The position numbers and the translations under genes are program-made. Below, piece by piece: positions 44,577 through 54,477 of a stretch of DNA of 64,000 nt. Numbering within the stretch: position 1 is the stretch's first letter; the number at the start of each line of letters is the position of its first letter. Origin of the DNA: JBCFBK01 sp038562555 (GTDB lineage: Bacteria > Bacteroidota > Bacteroidia > Bacteroidales > Prolixibacteraceae). The notes below the pieces were generated by a model. It saw only the letters and a program-made list of their open reading frames with translations, did not search any database and was not told the origin of the DNA. The stretch is from positions 124,001 to 188,000 of the forward strand of contig JBCFBK010000001.1 in the NCBI GenBank assembly GCA_038562555.1, written 5' to 3'.

Positions 44577-45263
44577 ATGACGATAAGAAAAGACGATGCC
44601 CTGCGCGAGATTGAGGCCGATTTTACAAAAATGGCGAATATCCTGCTGGAACAACTTGATTACATGGAGCAGTTTGTTGCCTCAGGCGATTTAAAAGTGT
44701 CGGATGAGATGCTGTCGTCCATTACCAAAAACGAGAATGAGCTTGATAAGGCCGAGGTTAAGCTAAGTGATAAAATTGTCAATACAATCGTTTTGCATCA
44801 GCCGGTAGCCTCCGAGCTCAGGCGGGTCATGGCCTGCTACAGGATCCTGATCAATGCAGAACGGGTTGGCGACCTGGTGGTCAATATCAGCCATTTCATC
44901 AAGAAAATTAAGACTCCGGAATTGTATAGCCAGTTCAACGAGATTTTATCGAACATGGCTATCCTCAGCGCAAAAATGGTCCGGCAGGCATTGCTTTCAT
45001 TTATGCACGACGACCGCGAACTGGCCATCTGGACCATTAAAAATGATGATATTCTTGATGAGGTCAATGACAAACTACTGAAAAAACTGCTCAACAAGAC
45101 AGGTTCGGAAGAAAAAACCAAACACCTGCTGACCAGCATGATCACCATCAAAGAAATGATGTCCAATATAGAAAGGATTGCCGATTATGCCACAAACATT
45201 GCCGAAGCAGCCATCTATTCCATTGAGGGAAGAGATATCAGACACCATAAAATTCAGGAATAA
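44577..45263 (+). CDS. phoU: Phosphate signalling protein PhoU
   Basis: 228 residues, all helical, two PhoU three-helix repeats with the metal-binding acidic motifs (for example NAERVGDLVVNI in the first and NIERIADYATNIAE in the second). It links Pst transport state to the sensor kinase, holding the Pho system off when phosphate is plentiful. One base separates its stop from the next start. Confidence 0.96.
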   Translation: MTIRKDDALREIEADFTKMANILLEQLDYMEQFVASGDLKVSDEMLSSITKNENELDKAEVKLSDKIVNTIVLHQPVASELRRVMACYRILINAERVGDLVVNISHFIKKIKTPELYSQFNEILSNMAILSAKMVRQALLSFMHDDRELAIWTIKNDDILDEVNDKLLKKLLNKTGSEEKTKHLLTSMITIKEMMSNIERIADYATNIAEAAIYSIEGRDIRHHKIQE

Positions 45264-45264
45264 A

Positions 45265-45945
45265 ATGAACCAGATACCCCGGATACTGATTGTAGATGAT
45301 GAACAGGATCTGCTGGAGATCCTCCAGTTTAATCTTTCAAGCGAAGGATTTCATGTCGACACTGCCGTCTCGGCCGAAGAAGCCCTGAATAAACCGCTTG
45401 AAAACTATCATCTGATCCTGCTGGACGTGATGATGGCAGGTATTTCCGGATATAAACTGGCCGACATAATCCGGAAAGAACGGCAACTTGAAGTCCCTAT
45501 CATTTTTCTGACAGCCAAAGATTCTGAAAATGATTTGCTCACCGGCTTCAATGTTGGCGGCGATGATTATATTATCAAGCCGTTCTCGATTAAAGAAGTG
45601 ATCGTCCGCATCAAAGCGATACTGAAAAGAGGACGTGTTATCGCTGAACCAAACAGTATTATTCAGTCAGGCACCCTGAAACTTGATCTTGCACGCAAAC
45701 AGGTCATCATCGATGAAGAACCGGCAAATCTGACACGCAAAGAATTTGAGATCCTTTCCCTGTTATTAAAAAATCAGGGAAAATTCATCAGCAGACAGGA
45801 AATCCTCGACCGGATCTGGAGCAATGACGTCATCGTGACGGAAAGGAATGTGGATGTCAATATTGCCCGGCTGCGAAAAAAAATAGGCCCGTACGGCAGC
45901 TCTGTTATCGGACGCTCCGGTTATGGCTATTGCTTTGAAAGATAA
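45265..45945 (+). CDS. OmpR/PhoB-family response regulator
   Basis: About 226 residues from ATG 45265; upstream in-frame starts lie inside phoU and are rejected. The receiver has D11/D12, the phospho-acceptor D54 in LLDVMMAG and K105. The winged-helix C-terminal domain (LTRKEFEILSLLLKNQGK, NVDVNIARLRKKIG) binds DNA. Position between phoU and a kinase makes it the PhoB/PhoP-like regulator, and the 11-bp repeats upstream of the porin are its probable target. Confidence 0.93.
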   Translation: MNQIPRILIVDDEQDLLEILQFNLSSEGFHVDTAVSAEEALNKPLENYHLILLDVMMAGISGYKLADIIRKERQLEVPIIFLTAKDSENDLLTGFNVGGDDYIIKPFSIKEVIVRIKAILKRGRVIAEPNSIIQSGTLKLDLARKQVIIDEEPANLTRKEFEILSLLLKNQGKFISRQEILDRIWSNDVIVTERNVDVNIARLRKKIGPYGSSVIGRSGYGYCFER

Positions 45946-45974
45946 GGAGATCAGATATAACCCAAACAACTATC

Positions 45975-47747
45975 ATGTTAAAACAAAAAACATACCGGCA
46001 GCGGATTTTCATCTATTTTTTCACTGCTTTCACCTTGTTTTCACTCGTCATCCTCCTGTTTCAGTTTGACCGTGAAAAAAGATACCGGAGCAGCCAGCTG
46101 GAAACTTCGCTCGATAACATTGCTGAAATAACCCAGCGGTATATCCGGCACAATAACCTGATGCCAGACACAGGCGGCCTGGGTCTTCTTGACTCCATGC
46201 TTTACCTGTTGCCCGAACCCAACATCAGGATTACCGTCATCGATAATGACGGGAAAGTCATATATGACAACTTTGTTAAAGATATTGGCAGCCTTGAGAA
46301 CCACTTATCCAGGCCTGAAGTTCAAAAGTCACTTTACGAAGGGAAAGGTTCACACATCAGGCAGTCAGCGTCGACAGGGCAGGATTTTTATTACTATTCC
46401 CGATATTACAACGACTACTACGTCAGATGCGCTGTTGTGTATGATCTGGAAATAAAAAACTTTCTGAAAGCAGAACAGGTCTTTATCTTTTTCATCCTGG
46501 CGATGTTCCTGGTCATGTTTCTCATTCTGTACCTGGTAACCCGTCGGCTCGGTGAGTTTATTACAAAATTGCGCGATTTTGCCGTACGGGCCGGCAAAGA
46601 TGAAAATATTGATCCGAACATTGATTTTCCCGATTCTGAGTTCGGCGACATTCGCCGGCAGATCGTTAAGATCTATGACCGGCTGAAACGTGCAAAAGAC
46701 GACCTGAGTGCTGAAAAAGAGCGGCTTTACAATCACCTTCATGCCTTAAATGAAGGAATAGCATTCTTTTCGGCAAAGAAGGAAAAAATCCTGATAAACA
46801 GCCATTTTATTCAGTATATTAACCTGATCAGCGAGAAATCGACTATTTCAGCGGAGTCACTCTTTGAAATCCCTGAATTTAACCCTTTAATTAAAAAGAT
46901 CGATAAATACCTGAAACCTGACGTTACAATCAATCCGAAAGATCCTCCTCAGGTTCAGAAAACGATTGCGAAAAACGAAATGTATTTCAGGGTTAAGGGG
47001 ATCATATTCGCCGACAGGAGCTTTGAAATTGTTATTGAAGACATCACGCGTCCGGAACGGCGAAGGCTGATGAAACAACAACTTACATCCAATATTGCTC
47101 ATGAACTGAAAACCCCGCTCGCCTCCGTAAAAGGCTATCTCGAAACAATCCTGAACAACAGGAGCATGCCGGGTGAAAAGCTGGAGTACTTTGTCGGACG
47201 GGCATTCTCACAAACAGAACGCCTGAACGACCTGATCAACGATATCTCGCTTCTGAGTCACATTGAAGACGCGGGAGAGTTATTCGAATTCAAAAACACC
47301 CGGCTCAGGCCATTGATCAAGGATGTCATTGAAAACCTCGAATCGCGCATCAAATCAGAAAATATTCAGGTTGAGCTTTTGGTTCCCGAGCAGGTAACCG
47401 TTTATGGAAACGAAAGCCTGTTATCATCCATCTTCCAGAACCTCATTGAAAATGCCATCAATTATGCCGGTTCGGGAACATCAATCCTGATCAGGCAGTA
47501 TCTTGAAGATGAGAAATTTTATTATTTCAGTTTTGCCGATTCCGGAAAAGGGATCCCGGAAGAACACCTGAACCGCATATTTGAGCGCTTTTACCGTGTT
47601 GACGAAGGACGCACACGCACCAAAGGCGGAACTGGTCTCGGACTGGCTATTGTAAAGAATGCCGTTCAGTTGCATAAAGGCGAAATCTCGGTAAGAAACC
47701 GTGCCGAAGGTGGCCTGGAATTTTTATTCTCGCTTGCAAAGAAATGA
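45975..47747 (+). CDS. PhoR-like sensor histidine kinase
   Basis: 590 residues. A transmembrane helix at about 9-28, a periplasmic loop of about 140 residues, a second helix at about 168-188, then a linker and PAS-like region. The HisKA box is SNIAHELKTPLASVKGY with phospho-His H376. The ATPase domain has N, G1 and G2 boxes (NLIENAINYA, DSGKGIP, GGTGLGLAI). Autophosphorylates and controls the upstream regulator in response to phosphate through PhoU. Ends the operon before a strong hairpin. Confidence 0.94.
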   Translation: MLKQKTYRQRIFIYFFTAFTLFSLVILLFQFDREKRYRSSQLETSLDNIAEITQRYIRHNNLMPDTGGLGLLDSMLYLLPEPNIRITVIDNDGKVIYDNFVKDIGSLENHLSRPEVQKSLYEGKGSHIRQSASTGQDFYYYSRYYNDYYVRCAVVYDLEIKNFLKAEQVFIFFILAMFLVMFLILYLVTRRLGEFITKLRDFAVRAGKDENIDPNIDFPDSEFGDIRRQIVKIYDRLKRAKDDLSAEKERLYNHLHALNEGIAFFSAKKEKILINSHFIQYINLISEKSTISAESLFEIPEFNPLIKKIDKYLKPDVTINPKDPPQVQKTIAKNEMYFRVKGIIFADRSFEIVIEDITRPERRRLMKQQLTSNIAHELKTPLASVKGYLETILNNRSMPGEKLEYFVGRAFSQTERLNDLINDISLLSHIEDAGELFEFKNTRLRPLIKDVIENLESRIKSENIQVELLVPEQVTVYGNESLLSSIFQNLIENAINYAGSGTSILIRQYLEDEKFYYFSFADSGKGIPEEHLNRIFERFYRVDEGRTRTKGGTGLGLAIVKNAVQLHKGEISVRNRAEGGLEFLFSLAKK

Positions 47748-47760
47748 TGCAGGAAAAACC

Positions 47761-47791
47761 AAGGCGGCAGTTTAAAAGAAACTGCCGCCTT
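47761..47791. terminator. Perfect 13-bp hairpin between converging operons
   Basis: Arms 47761-47773 and 47779-47791 (AAGGCGGCAGTTT and its complement) with a 5-base loop, between the kinase stop and the leftward phosphodiesterase stop. Flanking T is short on the right side, but the stem is strong. Confidence 0.8.
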
Positions 47792-47796
47792 GTGTA

Positions 47797-49026
47797 TTAC
47801 AAAACAACCCATTGATTTTGAAAATTATAAGGAGCTTTTACGAGGATCTTGTAGAATGTGGACTTCATTTGGCTGATATCGAATGTAAATTCTCCCTTTG
47901 AAGTTTCTGTCTTTCCAACTAACTGGTAGTGATCAGAGTCTCCTTCTTTAAACTGATTGGTGGTTGAAACCCAGATTTCCACCTCACCATCCGGATCAAG
48001 CACTTTCCAGGACAATCGGACCATCTGACGATTTGTTTTTGACAGCCCTGCTTTTAGATTACTCATGGAAACCTTCCCAATAAAAGAAACTCCGTCGATT
48101 TCTTCTTCAATCTTAGCCGGCATCTGAATATCCAGGAAACGCAGCATGGAAGGCATAATATCGACCATGGCAGGGTTTTGGTTGTAGTGAACATTCAGTG
48201 GCTTGTAATTTGTTGCGATCCAGATGGTTTTTTCGCGTTCTGACTGTCCGCCATGGTCTTTCCCGGTCGCGGCATCTCGTCCATGATCGGTAGTAACAAC
48301 GATCATCCAGTTTTCGCCTGTTTGCCTCATCCGTTCCTTAACAGCTTCCCAGACACGTCCGATCTGGACATCCGCTGCTTTTACAGCTTCTGTCATTTCA
48401 GGGCTGTCGCCATGCATATGTCCGATATCATCGGTATATTCCAGATACACCCAGGATAGGTCCGGCCCATTTGCACGGATGTAGCGTCCGGCTTCTTTCG
48501 ATACATGCTCATCGATATCAAAAATATATTTTCTTCCCCGATGCGGAAAAGCAACCGTGTCATTTTCAAATCCGTCGAACGCATAGTCGATCAGGATATT
48601 CCCGTTTTCAGGGAGTCTTTCGCCTATGAGCCTGGTCCGGTTGTCCAGCCAGGTCGAGAAAACAGCAGTTTTCAGATTTGGATTCGCTTCCTCTGCAATC
48701 CTGAAAATGGTCTGATAATGATAGTTTGGTTGTCTGATGGAATTACCCCAAACATTGTGTTTGTTTGACCAGGTTCCTGTTAGCAGGGTGTTATAGCCCA
48801 CTGCCGAGATGGTTGGTGATTCACTGTACCCGCCTTTTTCTCCTCCCAGCCAGGCACGGGTATAACCGCCTTCGCGGGCAATTTCATCGATGAACGGGGT
48901 GGGTGTCTTTTCCAAAACATCGGCGGGAATACCGTCGACAATGAGGAATACAGCTTTATTCTGTGCATGTAAAACTGTTGTGCATGTAAATAAGAAAATG
49001 AATATAAAATTTCTAAATAGCTTCAT
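47797..49026 (-). CDS. Exported alkaline-phosphatase-superfamily phosphodiesterase
   Basis: About 409 residues from ATG 49026. Signal peptide MKLFRNFIFIFLFTCTTVLHAQ, so periplasmic or surface. The fold is that of type I phosphodiesterase/nucleotide pyrophosphatase. The first metal Asp is in FLIVDGIPADVL and the nucleophile region lies in SPTISAVGYNTLLTG. Later metal ligands are in YLEYTDDIGHMHG and VTTDHGRD. A C-terminal about 100-residue beta domain follows. Third gene of the susC-susD operon and beside the pst-pho operon, so it probably releases phosphate or alcohol from an imported or captured phosphoester. Confidence 0.88.
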   Translation of the reverse strand: MKLFRNFIFIFLFTCTTVLHAQNKAVFLIVDGIPADVLEKTPTPFIDEIAREGGYTRAWLGGEKGGYSESPTISAVGYNTLLTGTWSNKHNVWGNSIRQPNYHYQTIFRIAEEANPNLKTAVFSTWLDNRTRLIGERLPENGNILIDYAFDGFENDTVAFPHRGRKYIFDIDEHVSKEAGRYIRANGPDLSWVYLEYTDDIGHMHGDSPEMTEAVKAADVQIGRVWEAVKERMRQTGENWMIVVTTDHGRDAATGKDHGGQSEREKTIWIATNYKPLNVHYNQNPAMVDIMPSMLRFLDIQMPAKIEEEIDGVSFIGKVSMSNLKAGLSKTNRQMVRLSWKVLDPDGEVEIWVSTTNQFKEGDSDHYQLVGKTETSKGEFTFDISQMKSTFYKILVKAPYNFQNQWVVL

Positions 49027-49081
49027 GACCAAAAGTTTATGGATTATTTTGGATAATATCTGTTTTTATCTATGATTTTAC

Positions 49082-50893
49082 TCATTCCCATCCAAAGATC
49101 TGGCTAAGGTTTGGGTTCAGGGTTACATCAGAAGCGGGTACCGGACGGTAATAGTATTTGGGGTCAATAAACGTTCCCCGGTCACTGACTGCAACGACGT
49201 ATCCGCTGGTCCCGTTTTCGAGATAAAAAGATGCATCCGATCCAAACGCTCCAACCCGGTAATAGACCAGTGTTACGCCAAGTGAATTCTTTTCTTTGGC
49301 GTCGGCTGCCGGGATCGATTCGGTGTTGCCTATCAATATGATATCTTCTATACCATCGCCTGTGAGATCATATTTTCCTAATCCGGGAAAATATAATCCT
49401 ACCGGTTCTTTTTCTGTCAGTTTGCCGGCTCTCCAACGCATCAGGTCGTCATAGCGATATCCTTCCAGGGCCAGCTCAATCCGGCGTTCCCTCCTGATCT
49501 CCAGTAGTTCGGCCCATTGCGGGGTTGAGTCTTCAAGTCCGGGGTATCGGGCCTGCTGAACCGGATCTGCCGCGGGGTTCATGGTCAGCGGCGGCATTCC
49601 TGCACGTGAACGGATCAGGTTGACCGTCTGATCCAGATCGGTCTGGTCCAGTTCTCCCAATTCTGCTTTTGCTTCCGCATAAATTAACAGGATCTCGGCA
49701 TAGCGGATAACAGGAAAATCGACGTTGTTTTGTACGGTTGCATCTTTATCATTTATAAAACCTTTAATCTGATGATAACCAGTAAAATTTTTCTGAAGTT
49801 GCTGAATATAAATTCCTCCACCCTGTGAATAGGTGTCGGTATTCACTAACACATATCCCGGGTAAGCATAGGTCTGCTTTAGGCGCGGATCCCGGTTCTC
49901 AAATTCTTTAACAAACGGATAGGTCTCATAACCTGCCTGCCGGTTGTAAAAGGAACCATCATTCATCAGGTAAGCCTGGAGCAGGTCCTTTGACGGGCTT
50001 ACCTCATAATTACCAAACATAAATGCCCACCAGCCGCTGTTGATCACATTATCCTCGTAAATGACCGGCAAAATGACTTCCGGATTGGGAGTAAGGTCGT
50101 CACTGGTGAACAACGAGCCGTAATCACTTTCCGGATGGCCGGTGTTATGGAGTGAAAACCCGCCGTCTGTCATGATTTTACCTGCAGCTCCCACAGCCAG
50201 ATTAAGATATTGATTGGCGGTGCTAACCAAATTCAATTCACTGTGATATTTTCTGAACGTTCCTTCATACAAGGCGGCACGCGCCATATAGGATAAGACG
50301 ACCCAGTTATCAACTGCTCCTTCAGGCTGGTCCTTCATCACATGATCGGCGGCAAACTGAAAATCTTCGAATATTTTTCCAACCACGAGATCCCTGGGAT
50401 CCCTGGCTTTCATCAGATCCGCTTCATTGTCTGTTTGAATAACATGGTCATACCACGGGACGTCAGAATACCTTTTTACCATATCCATATAAAAACGGGC
50501 CCTGAAAAAGCGGGCTACGCCGATATAATGGTTTTTTATCTCATCGGAGACGTTGGCTTTCCCGGCATTTTCAAGGAAAAGGTTAATACTCCGCAGCCTG
50601 TTCCATTCCCATCCGGTCGTGATGGTCGAAGAGGTCGGATTACCGGTCATCATGGTCTGCAATTCCGTGTTACCTGTATTGGCGGCATTGTCGGTCGTGG
50701 AGTATCCGTCATTGGAATAATTTCCAACGCCGGAAAAATCATACAAGCCATAGATGTACATAGCCAGATCGTCTTCCGTGTTAAAGAAGTTCTCGGTACC
50801 AATTGAAGTCTCCGGGGTACGATCCATGAATTCATCGTTACAGCCGGCTATCAGCAGGATGAATACGCTATTGATCAGGATTATTTTCTTCAT
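49082..50893 (-). CDS. SusD/RagB family nutrient-binding lipoprotein
   Basis: 603 residues. Lipoprotein signal with Cys in LLIAGCNDEF, so displayed on the outer membrane. Helical TPR-like core typical of SusD (RSINLFLENAGKAN, RFFRARFYMDMVKRYSDVPW, the C-terminal EIRRERRIELALEGYRYDDLMRW). It closes over its SusC partner and selects the ligand. The ligand need not be a glycan, and the gene downstream is a phosphodiesterase. 18 bp after susC. Confidence 0.95.
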   Translation of the reverse strand: MKKIILINSVFILLIAGCNDEFMDRTPETSIGTENFFNTEDDLAMYIYGLYDFSGVGNYSNDGYSTTDNAANTGNTELQTMMTGNPTSSTITTGWEWNRLRSINLFLENAGKANVSDEIKNHYIGVARFFRARFYMDMVKRYSDVPWYDHVIQTDNEADLMKARDPRDLVVGKIFEDFQFAADHVMKDQPEGAVDNWVVLSYMARAALYEGTFRKYHSELNLVSTANQYLNLAVGAAGKIMTDGGFSLHNTGHPESDYGSLFTSDDLTPNPEVILPVIYEDNVINSGWWAFMFGNYEVSPSKDLLQAYLMNDGSFYNRQAGYETYPFVKEFENRDPRLKQTYAYPGYVLVNTDTYSQGGGIYIQQLQKNFTGYHQIKGFINDKDATVQNNVDFPVIRYAEILLIYAEAKAELGELDQTDLDQTVNLIRSRAGMPPLTMNPAADPVQQARYPGLEDSTPQWAELLEIRRERRIELALEGYRYDDLMRWRAGKLTEKEPVGLYFPGLGKYDLTGDGIEDIILIGNTESIPAADAKEKNSLGVTLVYYRVGAFGSDASFYLENGTSGYVVAVSDRGTFIDPKYYYRPVPASDVTLNPNLSQIFGWE

Positions 50894-50911
50894 AATTGTT
50901 CTTCTTTTAAT

Positions 50912-53900
50912 TTAAAAAGTCATGTTTAAACCAACGGAATAACGTCTTTGGAAGGGGTAGGCATAACCTGAGCCAATTCCCCGTGAGGTGCTCGATGCGG
51001 GATTAATTTTATCGGTCACATCGTTGATGGCTTCAGGATCATAGAATTTCTTAACACCCGACCATTCGGTCAGATTTTCGCCACTGACAAAAATACGAAG
51101 ACTGGCAATATTTACTTTCTTCGTGATTGCCTCCGGAATCGTATAACCAATCGTAAGGTTCTTCAGGCGCAGGTAAGATGCATTCAACAGGTAACGGGTT
51201 TGAGGAATACCCAGTCCCTGGGCCTCATCGATACGTTCTCCAAGATTCCGGTCGGCCAGCCAGGACTGCAGAATTGGATATTTGGCATCGGTATTGGCAT
51301 CAGCCAGTCCGGCATCAATATAGGATTGGGAATGTTTCTCACGGTCAACTTCACTGTCGTCGGTTGGCCGGTAGAAGTCCAGGAGGTGTTTGTATCCGCC
51401 GGCATAAGGTTGCTGATAAAATCCCCAGTACAGGTAATCCTGCGGATAATAATCCCGTTTTCCCACTCCCTGAATAAAAGCCCGAAAATCGAACCCGTTC
51501 CAGTCAAAACTCAGGGTGAGCCCGAAACGGTAACGTGGTAAGATATTCCCGATCACGGACAGATCTTTTGGATCATTTACGGTAGTGCCTTTTTCGATGG
51601 TATGGCTGCCATCCATATCCTTGTATTTTGGCCATCCCGGGACAATAGAAAGAGATCCCCATGGAACAATGCTGCTTTCATCCAACTGGTCAATTTCTTC
51701 CTGCGTGCGGAACAGTCCGTCGCTTTGAAGCCCCCAGATCTCACCCAGATCTTTACCTTCATAATATTGTGTCAGGTTTTTTCCAGGATTGTCGAATTTA
51801 GTGATCTCCGACCGGCTGTCTGATAAAATAAACCGGGTATTGAACCGAAAGGGTTTACCCATTAACAGCAACGAATTTCTGTAATCCAGGGAGAGCTCCC
51901 AACCTTTGGTCCTTAGGTCGGCTGCATTTTCGTTCGGCTCGGTTGCTCCCAAAACATCCGGCAAATCCCTGCCCAGGGTAAGCATCCCTTCTGTATCGCG
52001 CTGGTAAGTGTCGAATGTAAGATTAAATTTATTTTCGAAAAGCCCAAGGTCGAGCCCAAAATTAGTAGTCGATACCTTTTCCCAGGTATAGTTGGGTGAA
52101 ACCAGACCAGGAGAAGATACCACCTGAGGGACTTCATCCCCGATAATGTAATTCCCCTGGTTTGCATTCATGCCTGGGATATATCCGTAGGGACCAACCG
52201 CCTGATTTCCTAATGATCCGTAGGATGCCCTGAGCTTCAGGGTGCTGATGGTATTTTTCGCGGATCTCATAAAGTTTTCCTGATCCATCCGCCAGGCTGC
52301 CGATGCAGAAGGAAATACTCCGAAACGCTCTTCAGAGGGAAATTTTGATGAACCATCGTAACGCCCGTTAAATTCAACAATGTACCGGCTGTTATACGAA
52401 TAGTTCAGCCGGAAGAATGCGCCGCGTATAACCCAGTCTGTAATATCTTCATCCACATTATCTTCTCCCGAAGCCAATCCTATTGTGGGAAGCGAAGCCG
52501 AGATCACATCATCTTTTTCAGCCATAAACCATTCATTCCGGCTGTGTTCCTGGTTAAATCCGGCAATAGCTGTTACTTCATGCCCGCCCAATTCCTTTTG
52601 GAAAGTTCCGTAGATATTAAACACACTATAAAGATCAAACGCCGCACTCCGGTGAGCCCTGTTGATCCCCTCTTCCCTGATGTCATCCGGACCATAGCCG
52701 ATCCGGTATTTGGAATAATTCCAGCGGTAGTTGTCGTTGCCTTTACGAATGGTATAATCGGCATTCACTTTTAAAATGTCTTTTATGAAATTGATCTGTC
52801 CGGTAAAGGTCGACTGAAGCTGGTCGTATTTGTCGTTCGACCTACCACCCGATGTGAGTTTGGCCGCCATGATCCCGACAGCCGTGTTGGCCCAGCTTCC
52901 GTCAGGATTTTTATCCATGTCGGTGGGAAAGAAATTATACAGATCCCAGATGGACAGATAGGAGGGCGTTGTACGTTCTGAAAGGGAGATCAGTGTATTA
53001 TTACCCAGGTTTAGCCAGTTGTTTACCTGAAAATCGACCTTTGTGCGGATGTTATACCGCTTAAAGTCATCTTCTGAAATTTTCAGTACCCCATTCTGGT
53101 CATCATATGAAGCGGATAAATAATATTGCGCCTTTTCGCTTTGCCCGTTTACAGAAAAGTGATGCTTCTGCGAAAAGGTATAACTATCCATAAAATAATG
53201 TGTCCAGTCCCTGTTTCCCATGTATTCCCATGAAGTGGCGTCATTGGGGTTTACTCTTACCGCGTCAATTGATGGATCTTCCGAACGCTGCTTAGCCCAG
53301 AGATAGGCTTCGTCGCTGTAATTGACATTATCCCAGGGCGTGTTGTTGGTCGAAGTCTCGAGTAAACGCATATAAATGTAAGGGTCGGTAATCTTGTCAG
53401 GAAGAACCGTTGGCTTCGACCAGGAGAAGTTGGTTGTGTAATTAACAGAAATTCCTTTCCGGGTTCCTGTTTTTGTGGTGATCAGGATCACACCGAAAGC
53501 GGCGCGTGCACCGTAAATGGCAGCAGATGAAGCATCTTTCAAGACAGATATATTACTGACATCTTCAGGAGCAAGGCGATTGAGTTCTTCTGCATCCGAA
53601 GGAACGCCGTCGACCAGGATGAGCGGGTCGCCCCCGTTAATGGATGTTATTCCCCGGATGTTGATCTGGGCAGCTTTTCCCGGTTCTCCACTGGTAAAGT
53701 CAATGTTCAGGTTTGGAACAGCTCCCTGAAGTCCTTCTGCAATATTAGTGATCGGTCGGCTCTCGAGCTGCTCCGAACCAATTGCGTCGACCGCTCCCGA
53801 CAGGTTGACTTTTTTCTGCGATCCGTAACCCACGACGACAACTTCATCAATACCTGTATTCTCATTTTCCAATTGAACGTTAATTACAGTTCGTCCGGTC

Positions 53901-54193
53901 ACAGGAATTTCCTGTGTTTTCATTCCGATAAATGAGAAAACGAAAACCGCATCTGTCGCAGCGTTTAACGAATAAACGCCGTCAATATTTGTAACGGTAC
54001 CCAATGTGCTTCCTTTTATTGAAACCGAGACTCCGACAATAGGAAGATGATCTTCAGCGGAAGTTACTTTTCCGCTGGTCGTTGATGTTTGAGCCTGAAG
54101 CTGGAATGAAACCAATATAACAAGCCACACCACAATAACGCTTTTTGCAGAGATTCTGCCAATCAGCTTTGGGAAACGATTCTTTATATCCAT
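50912..54193 (-). CDS. SusC/RagA family TonB-linked outer-membrane transporter
   Basis: 1093 residues. Signal peptide, then a carboxypeptidase-regulatory-like domain (SGKVTSAEDHLPIVGVSVSIKG), a plug domain (GYGSQKKVNLSGAVD, ILVDGVPSDAEELN) and a 22-strand beta barrel ending in NMTF. Imports a large ligand across the outer membrane with TonB energy, together with SusD. No glycoside hydrolase accompanies it. A TetR-type regulator is divergent, and a near-consensus -7 element (CAACTTTG on the minus strand, 54234-54227) precedes it. Confidence 0.95.
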   Translation of the reverse strand: MDIKNRFPKLIGRISAKSVIVVWLVILVSFQLQAQTSTTSGKVTSAEDHLPIVGVSVSIKGSTLGTVTNIDGVYSLNAATDAVFVFSFIGMKTQEIPVTGRTVINVQLENENTGIDEVVVVGYGSQKKVNLSGAVDAIGSEQLESRPITNIAEGLQGAVPNLNIDFTSGEPGKAAQINIRGITSINGGDPLILVDGVPSDAEELNRLAPEDVSNISVLKDASSAAIYGARAAFGVILITTKTGTRKGISVNYTTNFSWSKPTVLPDKITDPYIYMRLLETSTNNTPWDNVNYSDEAYLWAKQRSEDPSIDAVRVNPNDATSWEYMGNRDWTHYFMDSYTFSQKHHFSVNGQSEKAQYYLSASYDDQNGVLKISEDDFKRYNIRTKVDFQVNNWLNLGNNTLISLSERTTPSYLSIWDLYNFFPTDMDKNPDGSWANTAVGIMAAKLTSGGRSNDKYDQLQSTFTGQINFIKDILKVNADYTIRKGNDNYRWNYSKYRIGYGPDDIREEGINRAHRSAAFDLYSVFNIYGTFQKELGGHEVTAIAGFNQEHSRNEWFMAEKDDVISASLPTIGLASGEDNVDEDITDWVIRGAFFRLNYSYNSRYIVEFNGRYDGSSKFPSEERFGVFPSASAAWRMDQENFMRSAKNTISTLKLRASYGSLGNQAVGPYGYIPGMNANQGNYIIGDEVPQVVSSPGLVSPNYTWEKVSTTNFGLDLGLFENKFNLTFDTYQRDTEGMLTLGRDLPDVLGATEPNENAADLRTKGWELSLDYRNSLLLMGKPFRFNTRFILSDSRSEITKFDNPGKNLTQYYEGKDLGEIWGLQSDGLFRTQEEIDQLDESSIVPWGSLSIVPGWPKYKDMDGSHTIEKGTTVNDPKDLSVIGNILPRYRFGLTLSFDWNGFDFRAFIQGVGKRDYYPQDYLYWGFYQQPYAGGYKHLLDFYRPTDDSEVDREKHSQSYIDAGLADANTDAKYPILQSWLADRNLGERIDEAQGLGIPQTRYLLNASYLRLKNLTIGYTIPEAITKKVNIASLRIFVSGENLTEWSGVKKFYDPEAINDVTDKINPASSTSRGIGSGYAYPFQRRYSVGLNMTF

Positions 54194-54289
54194 AGTAGTT
54201 GGTTTTGGGAATTAAAATATCATGAACAAAGTTGCCGGATTAGGATAAAGATTGAATGAATATTCGATTAATTATCGATTAGAAAACGA

Positions 54290-54319
54290 TTATAGATTGA
54301 ATAATTATTCAATCTATAA
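54290..54319. promoter_or_regulatory. Perfect 30-bp palindrome between susC and the TetR-type gene
   Basis: The 30 bases read identically on both strands (half-site TTATAGATTGAATAA). It is almost entirely A/T apart from two G-C pairs. It lies 97 bp before susC and 159 bp before the regulator gene. A looser relative (ATTGAATGAATATTCGATT) lies just left of it at 54251-54269. The size suits a TetR-family dimer-of-dimers site. Confidence 0.6.
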
Positions 54320-54477
54320 ATAACCCTTCCAATCCATAAATATCAGATAATTATATATTTGATATTAATTACTATGCCAGGCTAACCTTTTAATGTCGAC
54401 TCAATCGTCATTCTTAATGAAGCGGAACTTTCTTTTTCCGGATTTATGTGATTAATTTGTGATCATAAAAAATACAG

